Shown: positions 34,592 to 43,546 of the stretch, one piece after another
Layout: each line of letters begins with the position of its first letter
How positions within the stretch are numbered: the first letter of the stretch is position 1
DNA from: Cesiribacter sp. SM1
GTDB taxonomy: Bacteria > Bacteroidota > Bacteroidia > Cytophagales > Cyclobacteriaceae
Direction of reading: 5' to 3'
Assembly: GCF_020178975.1 (NCBI RefSeq)
Contig: NZ_JAHXBU010000090.1
Span: 1 to 64,000 of the forward strand
Length of the DNA: 64,000 nt
The notes under the pieces: generated by a model
Told to the model about the DNA's origin: nothing
Database searches by the model: none
Seen by the model: only the letters and a program-made list of their open reading frames with translations
Program-made: the position numbers and the translations under genes

Positions 34592-34896
34592 CTTATGGTC
34601 TTTTGAACCAAAAGACCGGTGAGTACTATGCTGTATAAGATATCGATATAGAAAAGTAGAGCTCGTTTGTTGCTGATTAACAGTGTATTGCAGCTTTGTA
34701 TAACCAGGGTTCCTGCTTCAGAAGCTGCCTTGGTGCCAGGCATGGCGGCGGCTGTTGCATATCTGCTTTATTTTCAGTAATATACTTCCATAAAAGGAAT
34801 ACTATTGAATTCAGCAAAAATCTGTTTGGTTACTTTTTGTTTTTCCCTTTCAACCTTTTGCCCCGCTGGTGTGTCTTTTAAACATAGAAATGCTTA
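34592..34896. other. Gene-free interval before the sigma factor operon
   Basis: No convincing gene lies here. The sequence close to 34897 is T-rich and may contain the promoter of the sigma factor gene, but I cannot fit both boxes of the Bacteroidota consensus. Confidence 0.5.
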
Positions 34897-35451
34897 ATGT
34901 ACAGCGACAAGGAAATCGTTGAGGGATGCCTCCGTAACGACCTCAAAATGCAGCAGGCGTTGTACGACCGTTATTCCGGCCGCATGTTCGTTGTGTGCCT
35001 CAGGTACGCATCGGGCCAGCTGGAAGCGGAGGATATCTTACAGGAAGCATTTGTGAAAGTGTACCGGAAAATGGACACTTACCGTGAAGAAGCATCACTG
35101 GCGCAGTGGATCAAGCGTGTTGTTGTAAATACAGCCCTTAACCACCAGCGCAGTCGCCTGTACATGTACCCAATGGTAGATGTAGAAAATCTTCATGGCC
35201 TGGCAGACCAGGAAACTACACTTTCCGGATACAGTTATCAGGAGCTGTTAGAGTTTATCCAGGAGCTGCCCTCGGGCTGCAGGGTAATCTTTAACCTCTA
35301 TGCGATTGAAGGGTACGGGCACAAAGAAATTGCTGAAATGCTGGGAGTATCAGAAGGCACAAGCAAATCTCAGTATGCCCGGGCTAAAAAGTTGTTACAA
35401 CAACAGTTGGCAGAATCGGAGAAACGTGTTTATGGGCGACGAATTCAATAA
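34897..35451 (+). CDS. ECF-type RNA polymerase sigma factor
   Basis: The protein has 184 residues. Region 2 (about 10-80) includes LYDRYSGRMFVVCLRYA and EDILQEAFVKVYRKMDTYR. Region 4 (about 120-175) includes ELPSGCRVIFNLYAIEGYGHKEIAEMLGVSEGTSKSQYARAK. It belongs to the sigma-70 family ECF group common in Bacteroidota. Its last 20 bases overlap the start of the next gene, whose N-terminus faces the cytoplasm and may act as its regulator. Confidence 0.93.
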   Translation: MYSDKEIVEGCLRNDLKMQQALYDRYSGRMFVVCLRYASGQLEAEDILQEAFVKVYRKMDTYREEASLAQWIKRVVVNTALNHQRSRLYMYPMVDVENLHGLADQETTLSGYSYQELLEFIQELPSGCRVIFNLYAIEGYGHKEIAEMLGVSEGTSKSQYARAKKLLQQQLAESEKRVYGRRIQ

Positions 35452-36904
35452 CCCGGGAGCGTGGGAGGACGCCTGGCAACAGGCTTTTGAGGACTCAGAG
35501 CATACCCCGCCTAAAAAGGTTTGGCAGGGTCTTGAGAACTCCCTCATGGAGCAGCAGTTGCGGCGCTATAAGCGTAAGCTTTTTGTTTACCAGTGGCTTG
35601 CGGCTGCCTCTGTACTGTTTTTAGGTTTATGGGCAGGCTGGTGGCTGTTGCTCGAAAAACCACAAAATGAACAAGATCAGCTTTCTGCAGAAAACACATC
35701 TCAAAGTGTTACGGCACCTGTTTCCGCAGATTTTACTGAAGAAAATACTTCGGCCGAAGGCGCAGTAAATAACCGGCAAAATGTTATTCGGGGTGCTGAG
35801 CAGGAGTCGGCTTCTGCTAATAGTACTTCGGCTGCCGGCATTTCAGATTATATAGGGTTGCCTTTCTCTGGCATCGCTTACAGCCCCGGCGGTTCTGTGG
35901 TTGGCAGGTCGGATTTGTTTTCTCCTTACCAGCCGGTGGTTGGTATTATAGATTACGCCAGCTTTGGTACCGGTGCCTACACTGCTAGTCCCGAAGAGGA
36001 AGAAACCCCTGTTATATTATTAAGTGAACCCCAGATTTCTGCCCTGGAAGCCAGGCTAAAGCTTAAAGATGGTTTGCTTCGGAAAGAGATCAGGGTAGTG
36101 GCTGCCAGCCGCAAGCGGCCAGAAAAGCAATCGGTAAGCCTGATGAATGGGAATGTATGGCTGGGGGCTTCGCTGTCCACTACTTTCTTCGATCCTAATA
36201 TGAGAACCGAAGAACGCTATAACCTCTCCTCATGGGCAGAAAGTCCGCCAGCAGGCAAGGGTGGAAAGGAGGTTTATACCGCCAATGTATCTACCTGGGA
36301 CGAGCGGGAAAAAAGTTTGCCTTCGATTGATTTTCAGCTGGATGCCGGTTTTCGCCTAAGCCCTAAGTGGATGTTGCAAAGCAGCCTGCAGTATGGAACT
36401 TATAAGGTAAATACCCTTGGGGGTACCTTTACCGATGCTAATGATCAGAAGAGCTACCCCCTCTACTACAGTAATTTCAGCTATGAGAGATTACAGGTAG
36501 TAAATGCCAGATCGCGCAGTGCCATGCCTGTTGATGCACTTAATACCTACCGCTTTTTTAGTGTGCCACTGACTGTAAGTTATGTGCTTACCGAAAGAAC
36601 AGTGGGTTTTGCTGTAAGAACAGGGGTATCGTCTGATTTCTTTCTGGGTGGAGAGATCAATGATGAAGACAACAGGCTAAGTGAATACAGCATTGAGGCC
36701 GGGCCGGGTTCGCCTTTTCAGCGGGTACATTTCAACGCGCTCTTTGGTGCACAGCTTTTTTACAGGGCTGGTCCAAATTACCTGATCACGCTGGAGCCAA
36801 CTTACCGCTATGCCATCTCCGACTTCAATAAAAAAACCAGCTTCTTTAACAGCAGGCCCACCCAGCTTGGGATAGCAGCTGGTTTCAGATTTATTCTCAG
36901 ATAA
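35432..36904 (+). CDS. Single-TM protein with N-terminal regulator-like segment and C-terminal beta-barrel-like domain
   Basis: The start is set at the ATG at 35432 (490 residues), inside the end of the sigma factor gene; the frame is open from 35300. Residues 1-45 hold an acidic motif found at the N-terminus of many Bacteroidota sigma-linked proteins (EDAWQQAFEDSEHTPPKKVWQGLENSL). A single TM helix (about 52-72, WLAAASVLFLGLWAGWWLLL) follows, then a Ser/Glu-rich linker. Residues about 280-490 look like an outer membrane beta-barrel (NVWLGASLSTTFFD...PTQLGIAAGFRFILR). Having both an inner-membrane helix and a barrel-like tail in one chain is odd. The overlap suggests it works with, perhaps restrains, the sigma factor. 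Confidence 0.7.
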   Translation: MGDEFNNPGAWEDAWQQAFEDSEHTPPKKVWQGLENSLMEQQLRRYKRKLFVYQWLAAASVLFLGLWAGWWLLLEKPQNEQDQLSAENTSQSVTAPVSADFTEENTSAEGAVNNRQNVIRGAEQESASANSTSAAGISDYIGLPFSGIAYSPGGSVVGRSDLFSPYQPVVGIIDYASFGTGAYTASPEEEETPVILLSEPQISALEARLKLKDGLLRKEIRVVAASRKRPEKQSVSLMNGNVWLGASLSTTFFDPNMRTEERYNLSSWAESPPAGKGGKEVYTANVSTWDEREKSLPSIDFQLDAGFRLSPKWMLQSSLQYGTYKVNTLGGTFTDANDQKSYPLYYSNFSYERLQVVNARSRSAMPVDALNTYRFFSVPLTVSYVLTERTVGFAVRTGVSSDFFLGGEINDEDNRLSEYSIEAGPGSPFQRVHFNALFGAQLFYRAGPNYLITLEPTYRYAISDFNKKTSFFNSRPTQLGIAAGFRFILR

Positions 36905-37062
36905 TTGAGAAAAATAATTGATCTCATTCCAACCTTCTTTATAAAAGCTGTGTCAGGTAAGTAAATGCAGCTACTGCTAATGTTGAATTTTGCTGCTTAT
37001 CCTGCAGATGCAGGCATCAAGATATTTCCTTTTATCAGAAATAAAAGGGTGTGAAGAGGAGG

Positions 37063-37095
37063 AAAGCCCGGCTAAGTAAGCCGGGCTTTCTTTTT
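37063..37095 (+). terminator. Intrinsic terminator of the sigma factor operon
   Basis: AAAGCCCGGC (37063-37072) pairs with GCCGGGCTTT (37080-37089) and is followed by CTTTTT. It may also serve the convergent DUF697 gene. Confidence 0.9.
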
Positions 37096-37138
37096 GACCT
37101 GATATTTTTCTGATCATGCACGCTCACATACCTCATAC

Positions 37139-38086
37139 CTAGGCAGGGTTAGTGCCCCGCTCGCGCTTAAACCAGCTGCCAAAAACATTCAAACGGTTAA
37201 AGAATTCTTTACGAGGCACTGCAATAATGCTGAAGATACGCTTTCTGGCTTCTATAAAGCTTTCCCGGCGTATGGCTTTTCTGTTAATGGCGTGTGTTGC
37301 ACCGCAATATTTTTGTGTGATCAGGCCAATACGCAGTACCATTAGTCCATTAAAGGTGCCCTGCACAATGCTTTCCACCACATTACCCAAACCAGGTATA
37401 ATCTTGGTTGCCCGCGCCCCAACAGATGCTGTTGTTTCTGCCCCCTGGCTGGCTAACTCATCAATAAACTCCTGTATGTTTTCTTCCATGTACTGATCCA
37501 GGTTATCTTCCAGCAGCTTGGCGCCTATTACAATCAGGCCAATCTGGCTGTAAAGATTAAGGAGCTGCCTCAGGCTGGTTCGCTGCCAGTATATGCGGCT
37601 AACCCTGTAAACAGTGTTGATGGAGAAATACAGCACAATCATGCTGTCGAACATGCCGTTTTGAGAAATAGCGGTGCCTGCAAAGGTGCGGATGGTATTG
37701 TACTGAATGAGTTTGTCTGCATGGCGGTTTAGCATATCTACCGCAGCAGGAATATCCTTCTCTGTTTCTACTACCAGCTTTTCGCGTTGTAGTATTTTAT
37801 TCTTGTTATAACGCTTTACCAGAGAAGCTCTGTAGGCAGCAACTTCCTCCGGATTATCGGTTTGCGGGGGTAGTTTTGCCTTGGGTAAAGTAAGGTAGGT
37901 ATAGAGAGGCACCAGCACCAGTCCGAAGATCAGGCCTGTTAGCCCATACAGTACAATATCGCCAAATAAAGGATCGTAGCGATCGGCCAGTAACACCAGG
38001 TTGGCAATCTGGGCGATCAAAAAAAGCACAAAGCCAAGGATAAACAGTAAGGACAGGGGTATCAGGATGAGTTTGACAGTACGCAT
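37139..38086 (-). CDS. DUF697 family membrane protein (YcjF-like)
   Basis: The protein has 315 residues with two N-terminal TM helices (about 8-30 and 40-62). A soluble helical part follows (AAYRASLVKRYNKNKIL...), then the DUF697 domain (about 130-285; YNTIRTFAGTAISQNGMFDSMIVLY and GARATKIIPGLGNVVESIVQGTFNGLMVLRIG). DUF697 proteins are often encoded near Era-like GTPases; none is seen here. Function is unknown. Confidence 0.85.
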   Translation of the reverse strand: MRTVKLILIPLSLLFILGFVLFLIAQIANLVLLADRYDPLFGDIVLYGLTGLIFGLVLVPLYTYLTLPKAKLPPQTDNPEEVAAYRASLVKRYNKNKILQREKLVVETEKDIPAAVDMLNRHADKLIQYNTIRTFAGTAISQNGMFDSMIVLYFSINTVYRVSRIYWQRTSLRQLLNLYSQIGLIVIGAKLLEDNLDQYMEENIQEFIDELASQGAETTASVGARATKIIPGLGNVVESIVQGTFNGLMVLRIGLITQKYCGATHAINRKAIRRESFIEARKRIFSIIAVPRKEFFNRLNVFGSWFKRERGTNPA

Positions 38087-38580
38087 GGAGATACAGTAAA
38101 TGCTGGTAATAATTAATCCTTAAACGTGAGCCAGGGGCGAAAGGCTGTGTTTTGTGCATGTTCTTCTGCTGCTGACGGTGCTGGCAACAGGTGCTGTGAT
38201 CCGAAAAAGGTGCTTTAGAAACTCTATATCAAAGTAAATACACCAGGTTATTTTACAAACTAAGTTAGCGGAAGAGATTTGCCATAGCGCGGGAATGTTC
38301 TGGCTTCCCAGGGGTAGAGTTAGTTCTTCGGGCCACATCTGATATATTCCAGGGGCTGTTACAGGCTGCGGAAGTCTGGCAACCCGGGGGGATGTAAACT
38401 GTTCCCGGTATAACTTCCAACATACTGATGGCAAGGAAAGAGGATGGTTGAAGTTAGTCAAAATCATACACGGCATAATAAGCTGGCAGCCTACAGGCAG
38501 GAATTTGAAAATATTCACCTACTTTTGTTGAATCTTTTTCTATCAGTATATTCATTGTAGCAGCCTTTAATTGATTTTGT
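38087..38580. other. Gene-free interval with a possible -7 box
   Basis: No supportable gene is present. An open minus-strand frame of 132 codons (38120-38518) shows no signal, domain or codon pattern of a real protein. TACTTTTG (38520-38527) matches the TAnnTTTG -7 consensus for the kinase gene at 38581, but a TTTG box at the right distance is missing. Confidence 0.4.
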
Positions 38581-39528
38581 GTGAAGCTTAGCTCCCAGGT
38601 AGCAATATCAAATTCAGATACCGAACAGGAAAAGCGGGTACTGGAAGAGCACGTAAAGGCTCAGGAAGAGATGCTTGCCCGTACCACAACTTATCTGATG
38701 CAGGTGCAGGAACAACTCGAGGCATCCAGGAAAGAATTGTTCGAACAGAATAAAAGCCTGGAGCGAATGGTTGACCGGCGCACTGCTGAGCTAAAACAGG
38801 CCGTTGCCAAGCTGGAAAAAGAAGCACAGCAGCGCGAAAGCGCGCAGCAGAGCCTCTATATTGCTAATCACGAGCTTAATACGCTCCTATACCGCTCATC
38901 GCACGATTTCAAAGGACCTGTCAGCACGGCTTTTGGTCTGCTGTCGCTGATCGGCGACAGAATTGAGAATCCTGAAGTAAGGGAATATGTGCAAATGCTG
39001 CAGCACCCGCTGCGAAAGTTAGAGCAGCTAACCAGAACCATTACCACCATTGCAGACATAAGGCAAAGCCAGGCAAGCCTGGAGCAAACAGATCTTACCC
39101 CATTGCTGGACAAGATCCTTGCAGGTTTCAGGCAACAGCAGGCTGCGCAATATCCGGCACCGGATCTGTCAATCAAAGGCAGTGCTGTTCTTCGTACAGA
39201 TGAATATCTGCTGGAAAATATTCTTCAATGTGTACTGGATAATGCCTTCAGGTACAGAAAACCCGCTACAGAGCACAAGGTGAATATACATGTGCAGCCT
39301 TATTACAAGCAGCTAAAAATTACTGTTTCTGATAATGGCACAGGCATTCCACAAAATTTACAGCACAGGGTATTCGATATGTTTTTCAGGGGCAGCGAAC
39401 AGTCAGTAGGTAGTGGCCTGGGCCTGTATCTTTCAAAAATAGCGGTAGATAAACTTGGGGGTAGAATAGAAGTTAGAAGTGAAGAAAGTATGGGCACCAG
39501 TGTTTGCATTCTTTTGCCCGGATTATAA
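38581..39528 (+). CDS. Soluble sensor histidine kinase with N-terminal coiled coil
   Basis: The protein has 315 residues and a GTG start. Residues about 10-95 are coiled coil. The phospho-accepting His is in LYRSSHDFKGPVSTAFGLL (near 107). The ATPase domain shows the N box (ENILQCVLDNAFRYRK), G1 (DNGTGIP), the F box (VFDMFFRG) and G2 (GSGLGLYLSKIAV). There is no transmembrane segment or sensor domain, so input must come from a partner. The gene 12 bases downstream is a candidate partner. No response regulator is adjacent. Confidence 0.9.
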   Translation: MKLSSQVAISNSDTEQEKRVLEEHVKAQEEMLARTTTYLMQVQEQLEASRKELFEQNKSLERMVDRRTAELKQAVAKLEKEAQQRESAQQSLYIANHELNTLLYRSSHDFKGPVSTAFGLLSLIGDRIENPEVREYVQMLQHPLRKLEQLTRTITTIADIRQSQASLEQTDLTPLLDKILAGFRQQQAAQYPAPDLSIKGSAVLRTDEYLLENILQCVLDNAFRYRKPATEHKVNIHVQPYYKQLKITVSDNGTGIPQNLQHRVFDMFFRGSEQSVGSGLGLYLSKIAVDKLGGRIEVRSEESMGTSVCILLPGL

Positions 39529-39540
39529 TTCATTGATGTT

Positions 39541-39987
39541 ATGTCGGCCTTTCAACAAGAAATTGTAGATCAAAACCTGCAACAGGTATTTAGCAACGAT
39601 TATGTTGCTGTTTATACAGACGCTTCAAAAAGAGTACTGGTATGCCAGACACTGGCATCATATATCCCAATTCATACTTTTAAAGCCTCTTTCCTGCAAT
39701 GCTCCGGTTTAATTGCAAAAGAGGGTATTGAGCGATTTATCTTCGATAAACGGAGCCTGCGGGCTTTTCACCAGCCTTCGATGGAATGGTATTTCGTTAA
39801 CTGGAAACAGGAAATGTATCATGAGCATGGGCTGCGCATACACCGTAAAATACTGCCGCAGGAGCAATGGTTTCAAAAATGCGTGGAAGCAGGCAGGCAT
39901 GAAATAGAACAAAGGCATCCGGAAAATATTTTTAGTAAGCTTGATATTACCTATACCGGCAGCATTGCAGAAGCCCTCCATATATAG
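39541..39987 (+). CDS. Hypothetical protein cotranscribed with the histidine kinase
   Basis: The protein has 148 residues and is cytosolic. I do not recognise a named family. The alternating strand/helix pattern (YVAVYTDASKRVLVCQTLA, IERFIFDKRSLRAF, HGLRIHRKILPQEQWFQKCVEAG) is compatible with a SpoIIAA/STAS-like fold, which would suit a partner-switch or sensory role. The 12-base spacing to the kinase gene supports joint function. This assignment is inference. Confidence 0.6.
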   Translation: MSAFQQEIVDQNLQQVFSNDYVAVYTDASKRVLVCQTLASYIPIHTFKASFLQCSGLIAKEGIERFIFDKRSLRAFHQPSMEWYFVNWKQEMYHEHGLRIHRKILPQEQWFQKCVEAGRHEIEQRHPENIFSKLDITYTGSIAEALHI

Positions 39988-40082
39988 TTGAGATATGAGA
40001 TAGGCGGTACGCAGCATCAGTACTTTAGGGTCTGCAGTTGCATATGTATAAGCATAAATTATAAGTGTATAGAAGCAATAGA

Positions 40083-40114
40083 TTTGATCTATTTATGGGC
40101 TGGTGTTATTTTTG
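40083..40114 (+). promoter_or_regulatory. Consensus Bacteroidota promoter of dps
   Basis: TTTG (40083-40086), a 20-base spacer and TATTTTTG (40107-40114) fit TTTG-N19/20-TAnnTTTG at every specified position. The -7 box ends 31 bases before the ATG, so the leader is short. Confidence 0.65.
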
Positions 40115-40145
40115 TACAAGACCAAAGCATCAGACAATATAACTT

Positions 40146-40628
40146 ATGAAAAATAACAAGCATACCGCTATAGGCCTTTCTACAGCCGGATCTGAACAGC
40201 TTGCAGAATTATTAAATGGTCTGCTGGCTGATTTTCAGCTTTATTACCAGAACCTGCGTGGTTTTCATTGGAATGTACGGGGCCAGCACTTTTTTGAGCT
40301 CCATGCTCGTTTTGAGCAGTTGTATACCGAAGCCCAGGAAAATATAGATTCCATTGCAGAACGTATTTTAACCCTAGGCTACACCCCGCTGCATACTTTT
40401 GAGGATTACAGGAAAGTATCTGACATACCTGCACACCGGAACCTTACAGATGGTAAGGCAACTGTAAAAGCACTGGTGGAAATACTGCAGAGCCTGCTGA
40501 TACGCGAAAGAAAAGCACTGCAGCTGGCACAGGAAGCTGCCGATGAGGGTACTGTAGAATTGTTAACGGGCCTGATCTCTGCACAGGAGAAGCATGTATG
40601 GATGCAGCGAGCCTGGCTTAACGAATAG
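40146..40628 (+). CDS. dps: Dps family DNA-protection / mini-ferritin protein
   Basis: The protein has 160 residues. The interfacial ferroxidase ligands are all present with family spacing: His41 (FHWNVRG), His53, Asp68 and Glu72. Dps dodecamers oxidise Fe(II) with hydrogen peroxide, store iron and protect DNA. The N-terminus is short and not strongly basic, so DNA binding may be weak. A consensus promoter is upstream. The convergent neighbour is yaaA, another peroxide/iron stress gene, so the pair is a functional neighbourhood. Confidence 0.93.
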   Translation: MKNNKHTAIGLSTAGSEQLAELLNGLLADFQLYYQNLRGFHWNVRGQHFFELHARFEQLYTEAQENIDSIAERILTLGYTPLHTFEDYRKVSDIPAHRNLTDGKATVKALVEILQSLLIRERKALQLAQEAADEGTVELLTGLISAQEKHVWMQRAWLNE

Positions 40629-40801
40629 AAAGAATAGCCGCCTGTTGCTGTTGTAAGAGCCGCTATAGAGCCACGAAAAAGTATGGCAAGCGGTGCTTTA
40701 ATAAAATACTGAATGGACCATCTGATAATTACACCAGTGTAAAACGCTGCTACTATAGATGTTTCGCTAAAAATAAATGTTGATTGAGAGAAGTAAAAAT
40801 G

Positions 40802-40831
40802 AAAAGGCCACCCTCTGGGGTGGCTTTTTTT
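40802..40831. terminator. Bidirectional terminator between dps and yaaA
   Basis: AAAAGGCCACCC pairs with GGGTGGCTTTTTTT (core stem GCCACCC 40807-40813, GGGTGGC 40818-40824). It ends the plus-strand transcript. On the minus strand it follows the yaaA stop, overlapping it by 2 bases. Confidence 0.85.
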
Positions 40832-41594
40832 ATCTAACAAACACCCACTCATCGCCAGTGGATTGCGGTTCGCTGTAGCTGTAGCCTTCCTGGTTAAAGC
40901 CTTTGATGTCTTCCGGCGCCTCCAGGCGGTTGCGCAGAATATAGTCGGTCATCAGGCCGCGGGCACGTTTGGCGAAGAGGGCCACTGTGCTGTATTTGCC
41001 ATTTTTGAATTCCTTGAACTGCGGGGTAATAATGCGACCCTTGATGTTTTTCGGCTGCACTGCCTTGTAGTATTCATTCGAGGCCAGGTTTACAAGCACT
41101 GCTTCTTTTTGCTGCTGCAGGGCATCATTCAAGCCTTCTGTAAGGCGGCTGCCCCAGAATTTGTACAGATCGGCGCCCCTTTTATTCTTCAGCTTTATTT
41201 TCATTTCCAGGCGGTAGGGCTGCATCAGGTCGAGTGGTCGCAGCAGCCCATAGAGGCCTGATAAAATACGCAGGTGTTCCTGGGCATACTGCAGCTCTTC
41301 ATCGCTGTACTCTTCTGCAGGAATACCTGTATATACATCTCCTTTAAAAGCAAAAAGAGCTTGTTTGGCATTTTCGATGGTAAAGGGAACCTGCCACTCC
41401 TGGTAACGGCTGTGGTTGAGTTCCGCCAGGTTATCACTGATGTCCATGAGCTCTCTAAGGGCTGCAGGCTTTTTCTTTCGGAGCTCTGTTACAAGTTTGC
41501 TGCTTTCATCCAGAAAATGCGGCTGTGTGTAGCTGAGGCTGCGGGGCAGAGGAGCAAAATCCTGCGTTTTAGAAGGAGATATGATAATAAGCAT
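40830..41594 (-). CDS. yaaA: Peroxide stress protein YaaA
   Basis: The protein has 254 residues, full length for the family (DUF328/UPF0246). The N-terminus MLIIISPSKTQDF, the central LSGLYGLLRPLDLMQPYRLEM and the C-terminal KRARGLMTDYILRNRLE are diagnostic. YaaA lowers free intracellular iron and limits Fenton damage during hydrogen peroxide stress, and it is a DNA-binding HhH-fold protein in E. coli. It is convergent with dps. Confidence 0.95.
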   Translation of the reverse strand: MLIIISPSKTQDFAPLPRSLSYTQPHFLDESSKLVTELRKKKPAALRELMDISDNLAELNHSRYQEWQVPFTIENAKQALFAFKGDVYTGIPAEEYSDEELQYAQEHLRILSGLYGLLRPLDLMQPYRLEMKIKLKNKRGADLYKFWGSRLTEGLNDALQQQKEAVLVNLASNEYYKAVQPKNIKGRIITPQFKEFKNGKYSTVALFAKRARGLMTDYILRNRLEAPEDIKGFNQEGYSYSEPQSTGDEWVFVR

Positions 41595-41677
41595 GGTATT
41601 ACAAATTGGTGCACGAAGATACTTGCTGCAGGGTAGGGAGGCAACAGTAGCTGCGTTAATTCAGTCATCTGCCGGTA

Positions 41678-43543
41678 TTACTTTTCAGTAGCTACTCCGT
41701 TCATCACCAGTATCCAGCCTGTTTGTTCCACGCCACAGGCAGTAAGGGGCCTGATTTTATAGTAGTAGGTGCCCTGCATAAGGCCCTGGCCCTGCCAGTT
41801 GTTTTTATAATCTGCAGCAGCATACACCAGCTTTCCCCAGCGGTTGTAGATCTGCAGGCTTATACTGCCCTGCAGTTCCCGTATTTCAAAAAATTCATTC
41901 CACTGGTCGCCATTGGGAACAATAACATTCGGAATTTTATAGGCTGTTTTCTGACGAATGAGTACCTGTACAGTATCAGTTCTGGAGCAGTGGCCATTGG
42001 AAAAGGTTACAGTATAGCTACCGCTTTCCTTTACACTGGTAGAGGGGCCCTGGGTGCCGTTAGACCAGCTTATGATGTAATCATCCGCATGCGTATCCAG
42101 CACCAGGGGAATACTTTCGCATACGTCGTATACCCGCTGGAAGGGTAGCTCCGGAATACTCATGTCTGTTACAGTAACGGAATTGGTAGTGCTGACGCAG
42201 CCAGCCCTGTTGCTTAGCTGCAGTGAATAACTTCCGGTCTGCTGCACCTGCAAAGTGCTGCTGCTAGCACTGGCTACAGGATTTCCGTTGTGGAACCACT
42301 GGAATTCCTTTCCATCAGCAGCACCATCATAACTAAGCAACACAGATTCGTTTTCACAGAGCACCAGGGGGCCCTCCGGGGAGATCTGCGGGTTGATCAG
42401 CAGGTTTTCATCCAGGAAATCAGACTGGATATGATCTGAGATACCCGCCGAGAGCCTGCTGGAAACATCAATTTTTGAAATGGTGGGATTGTCAGACCCG
42501 GGATTATCAACGACTATAACCTGGCAGCCTTCTATTTGTGTGATGTATAGGCGCCCGTCCTTTCCCAGCTCTATCTGACCCAGCCCTTCCATCTGTCCGC
42601 TGCAGCCTGTATTTGTGTTGCTGATGCTCCAGGCTTTGGTAATGCCGGTGCTTAAATCATAAGAAAAGAGGTTATTGCCGGTTAAATTCCCAAAAATATC
42701 GCGGTTGCTGAGGTCCGTTACCCACACCTTGCCGGCATCAGGAGAAAACTCCAGCCCGTAGGTGCCGTTCCTGGCAGGAATGCTGATATTTCTAAGGTTG
42801 GTGGCCACGCCACTCTCCGGGTCAAAATCTGCTACCAGGCACTGGTTACTGAAGGTGATGGCATAGCCCAGCTTTCCCCCATGATAATCAAGCTCACCTC
42901 TGCCACCGGTGTTGAGGCTATTGGCCAGGAACAGCTCTCCGGCAGAAATACCTGCTTCATCTATCCTGAAGCGTGTTAAACCCTTGCCGCACTCATTGGC
43001 AAGGAGCCAGTAGTTTCTGCTGCAGGGAATCCTTACCACCTCAAGCCCCTCTGCAAAATTCTCTCCAGGTGTGATGATTGTATTGAGACTAACCACATCG
43101 CCCTGGCCATTTCGCAACGCCATGTCTACCACAGAGTAGTAGAGGCTGGAGCAGAGCTGGTTATTGTAAAAGATGTAGTAGCGGGAGGGATGGTTAGGGA
43201 AAGGAGCTATTACAATTTCGGTAGAGGAGGGGTGGGCAAAAATGCCGGATGAACCCGGCATCAGATTATTATTTTTATCATAAACACCGCTGGCGTTTAC
43301 CCAGAAGATAATTTCTCCCTGCTCATTTTCGGCATGGGCTATGCCTTCACCAATGGTGGCATTGGCCCTTTTACCCGTATAAAATACCTCTGCAGCTGCC
43401 GGATTACTGAAATCCAGCCCAATGATCTGGTCTGTGCTGTTAAAGATCAGGTTATTGATCCTGGCCTGCCCGTAACATTCCAGGCTTCCTGTAGTGGCTA
43501 AGCCGCCCAGCACCACTGCCAGGATCAGGAGTATCTTCTGCAT
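41678..43543 (-). CDS. Secreted T9SS type B substrate (gliding-type C-terminal domain)
   Basis: The protein has 621 residues with a signal peptide (about 1-25). A propeller-like region (about 30-390; NYWLLANECGKGLTRFRIDEAG, YGLEFSPDAGKVWVTDLSNRD) is followed by an Ig-like segment (about 395-470). The C-terminal type B sorting domain (about 535-621) includes IPNVIVPNGDQWNEFF, IYNRWGKLVYAA and GTYYYKI. It should be exported by the type IX system. Its start is 3 bases after the stop of the 1605-residue gene, so the two form an operon. Confidence 0.88.
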   Translation of the reverse strand: MQKILLILAVVLGGLATTGSLECYGQARINNLIFNSTDQIIGLDFSNPAAAEVFYTGKRANATIGEGIAHAENEQGEIIFWVNASGVYDKNNNLMPGSSGIFAHPSSTEIVIAPFPNHPSRYYIFYNNQLCSSLYYSVVDMALRNGQGDVVSLNTIITPGENFAEGLEVVRIPCSRNYWLLANECGKGLTRFRIDEAGISAGELFLANSLNTGGRGELDYHGGKLGYAITFSNQCLVADFDPESGVATNLRNISIPARNGTYGLEFSPDAGKVWVTDLSNRDIFGNLTGNNLFSYDLSTGITKAWSISNTNTGCSGQMEGLGQIELGKDGRLYITQIEGCQVIVVDNPGSDNPTISKIDVSSRLSAGISDHIQSDFLDENLLINPQISPEGPLVLCENESVLLSYDGAADGKEFQWFHNGNPVASASSSTLQVQQTGSYSLQLSNRAGCVSTTNSVTVTDMSIPELPFQRVYDVCESIPLVLDTHADDYIISWSNGTQGPSTSVKESGSYTVTFSNGHCSRTDTVQVLIRQKTAYKIPNVIVPNGDQWNEFFEIRELQGSISLQIYNRWGKLVYAAADYKNNWQGQGLMQGTYYYKIRPLTACGVEQTGWILVMNGVATEK

Positions 43544-43546
43544 GGC

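Noticed and set aside
38120-38518. 132-codon minus-strand frame between DUF697 and kinase genes
   Set aside because: Composition is not protein-like and there is no recognisable domain.
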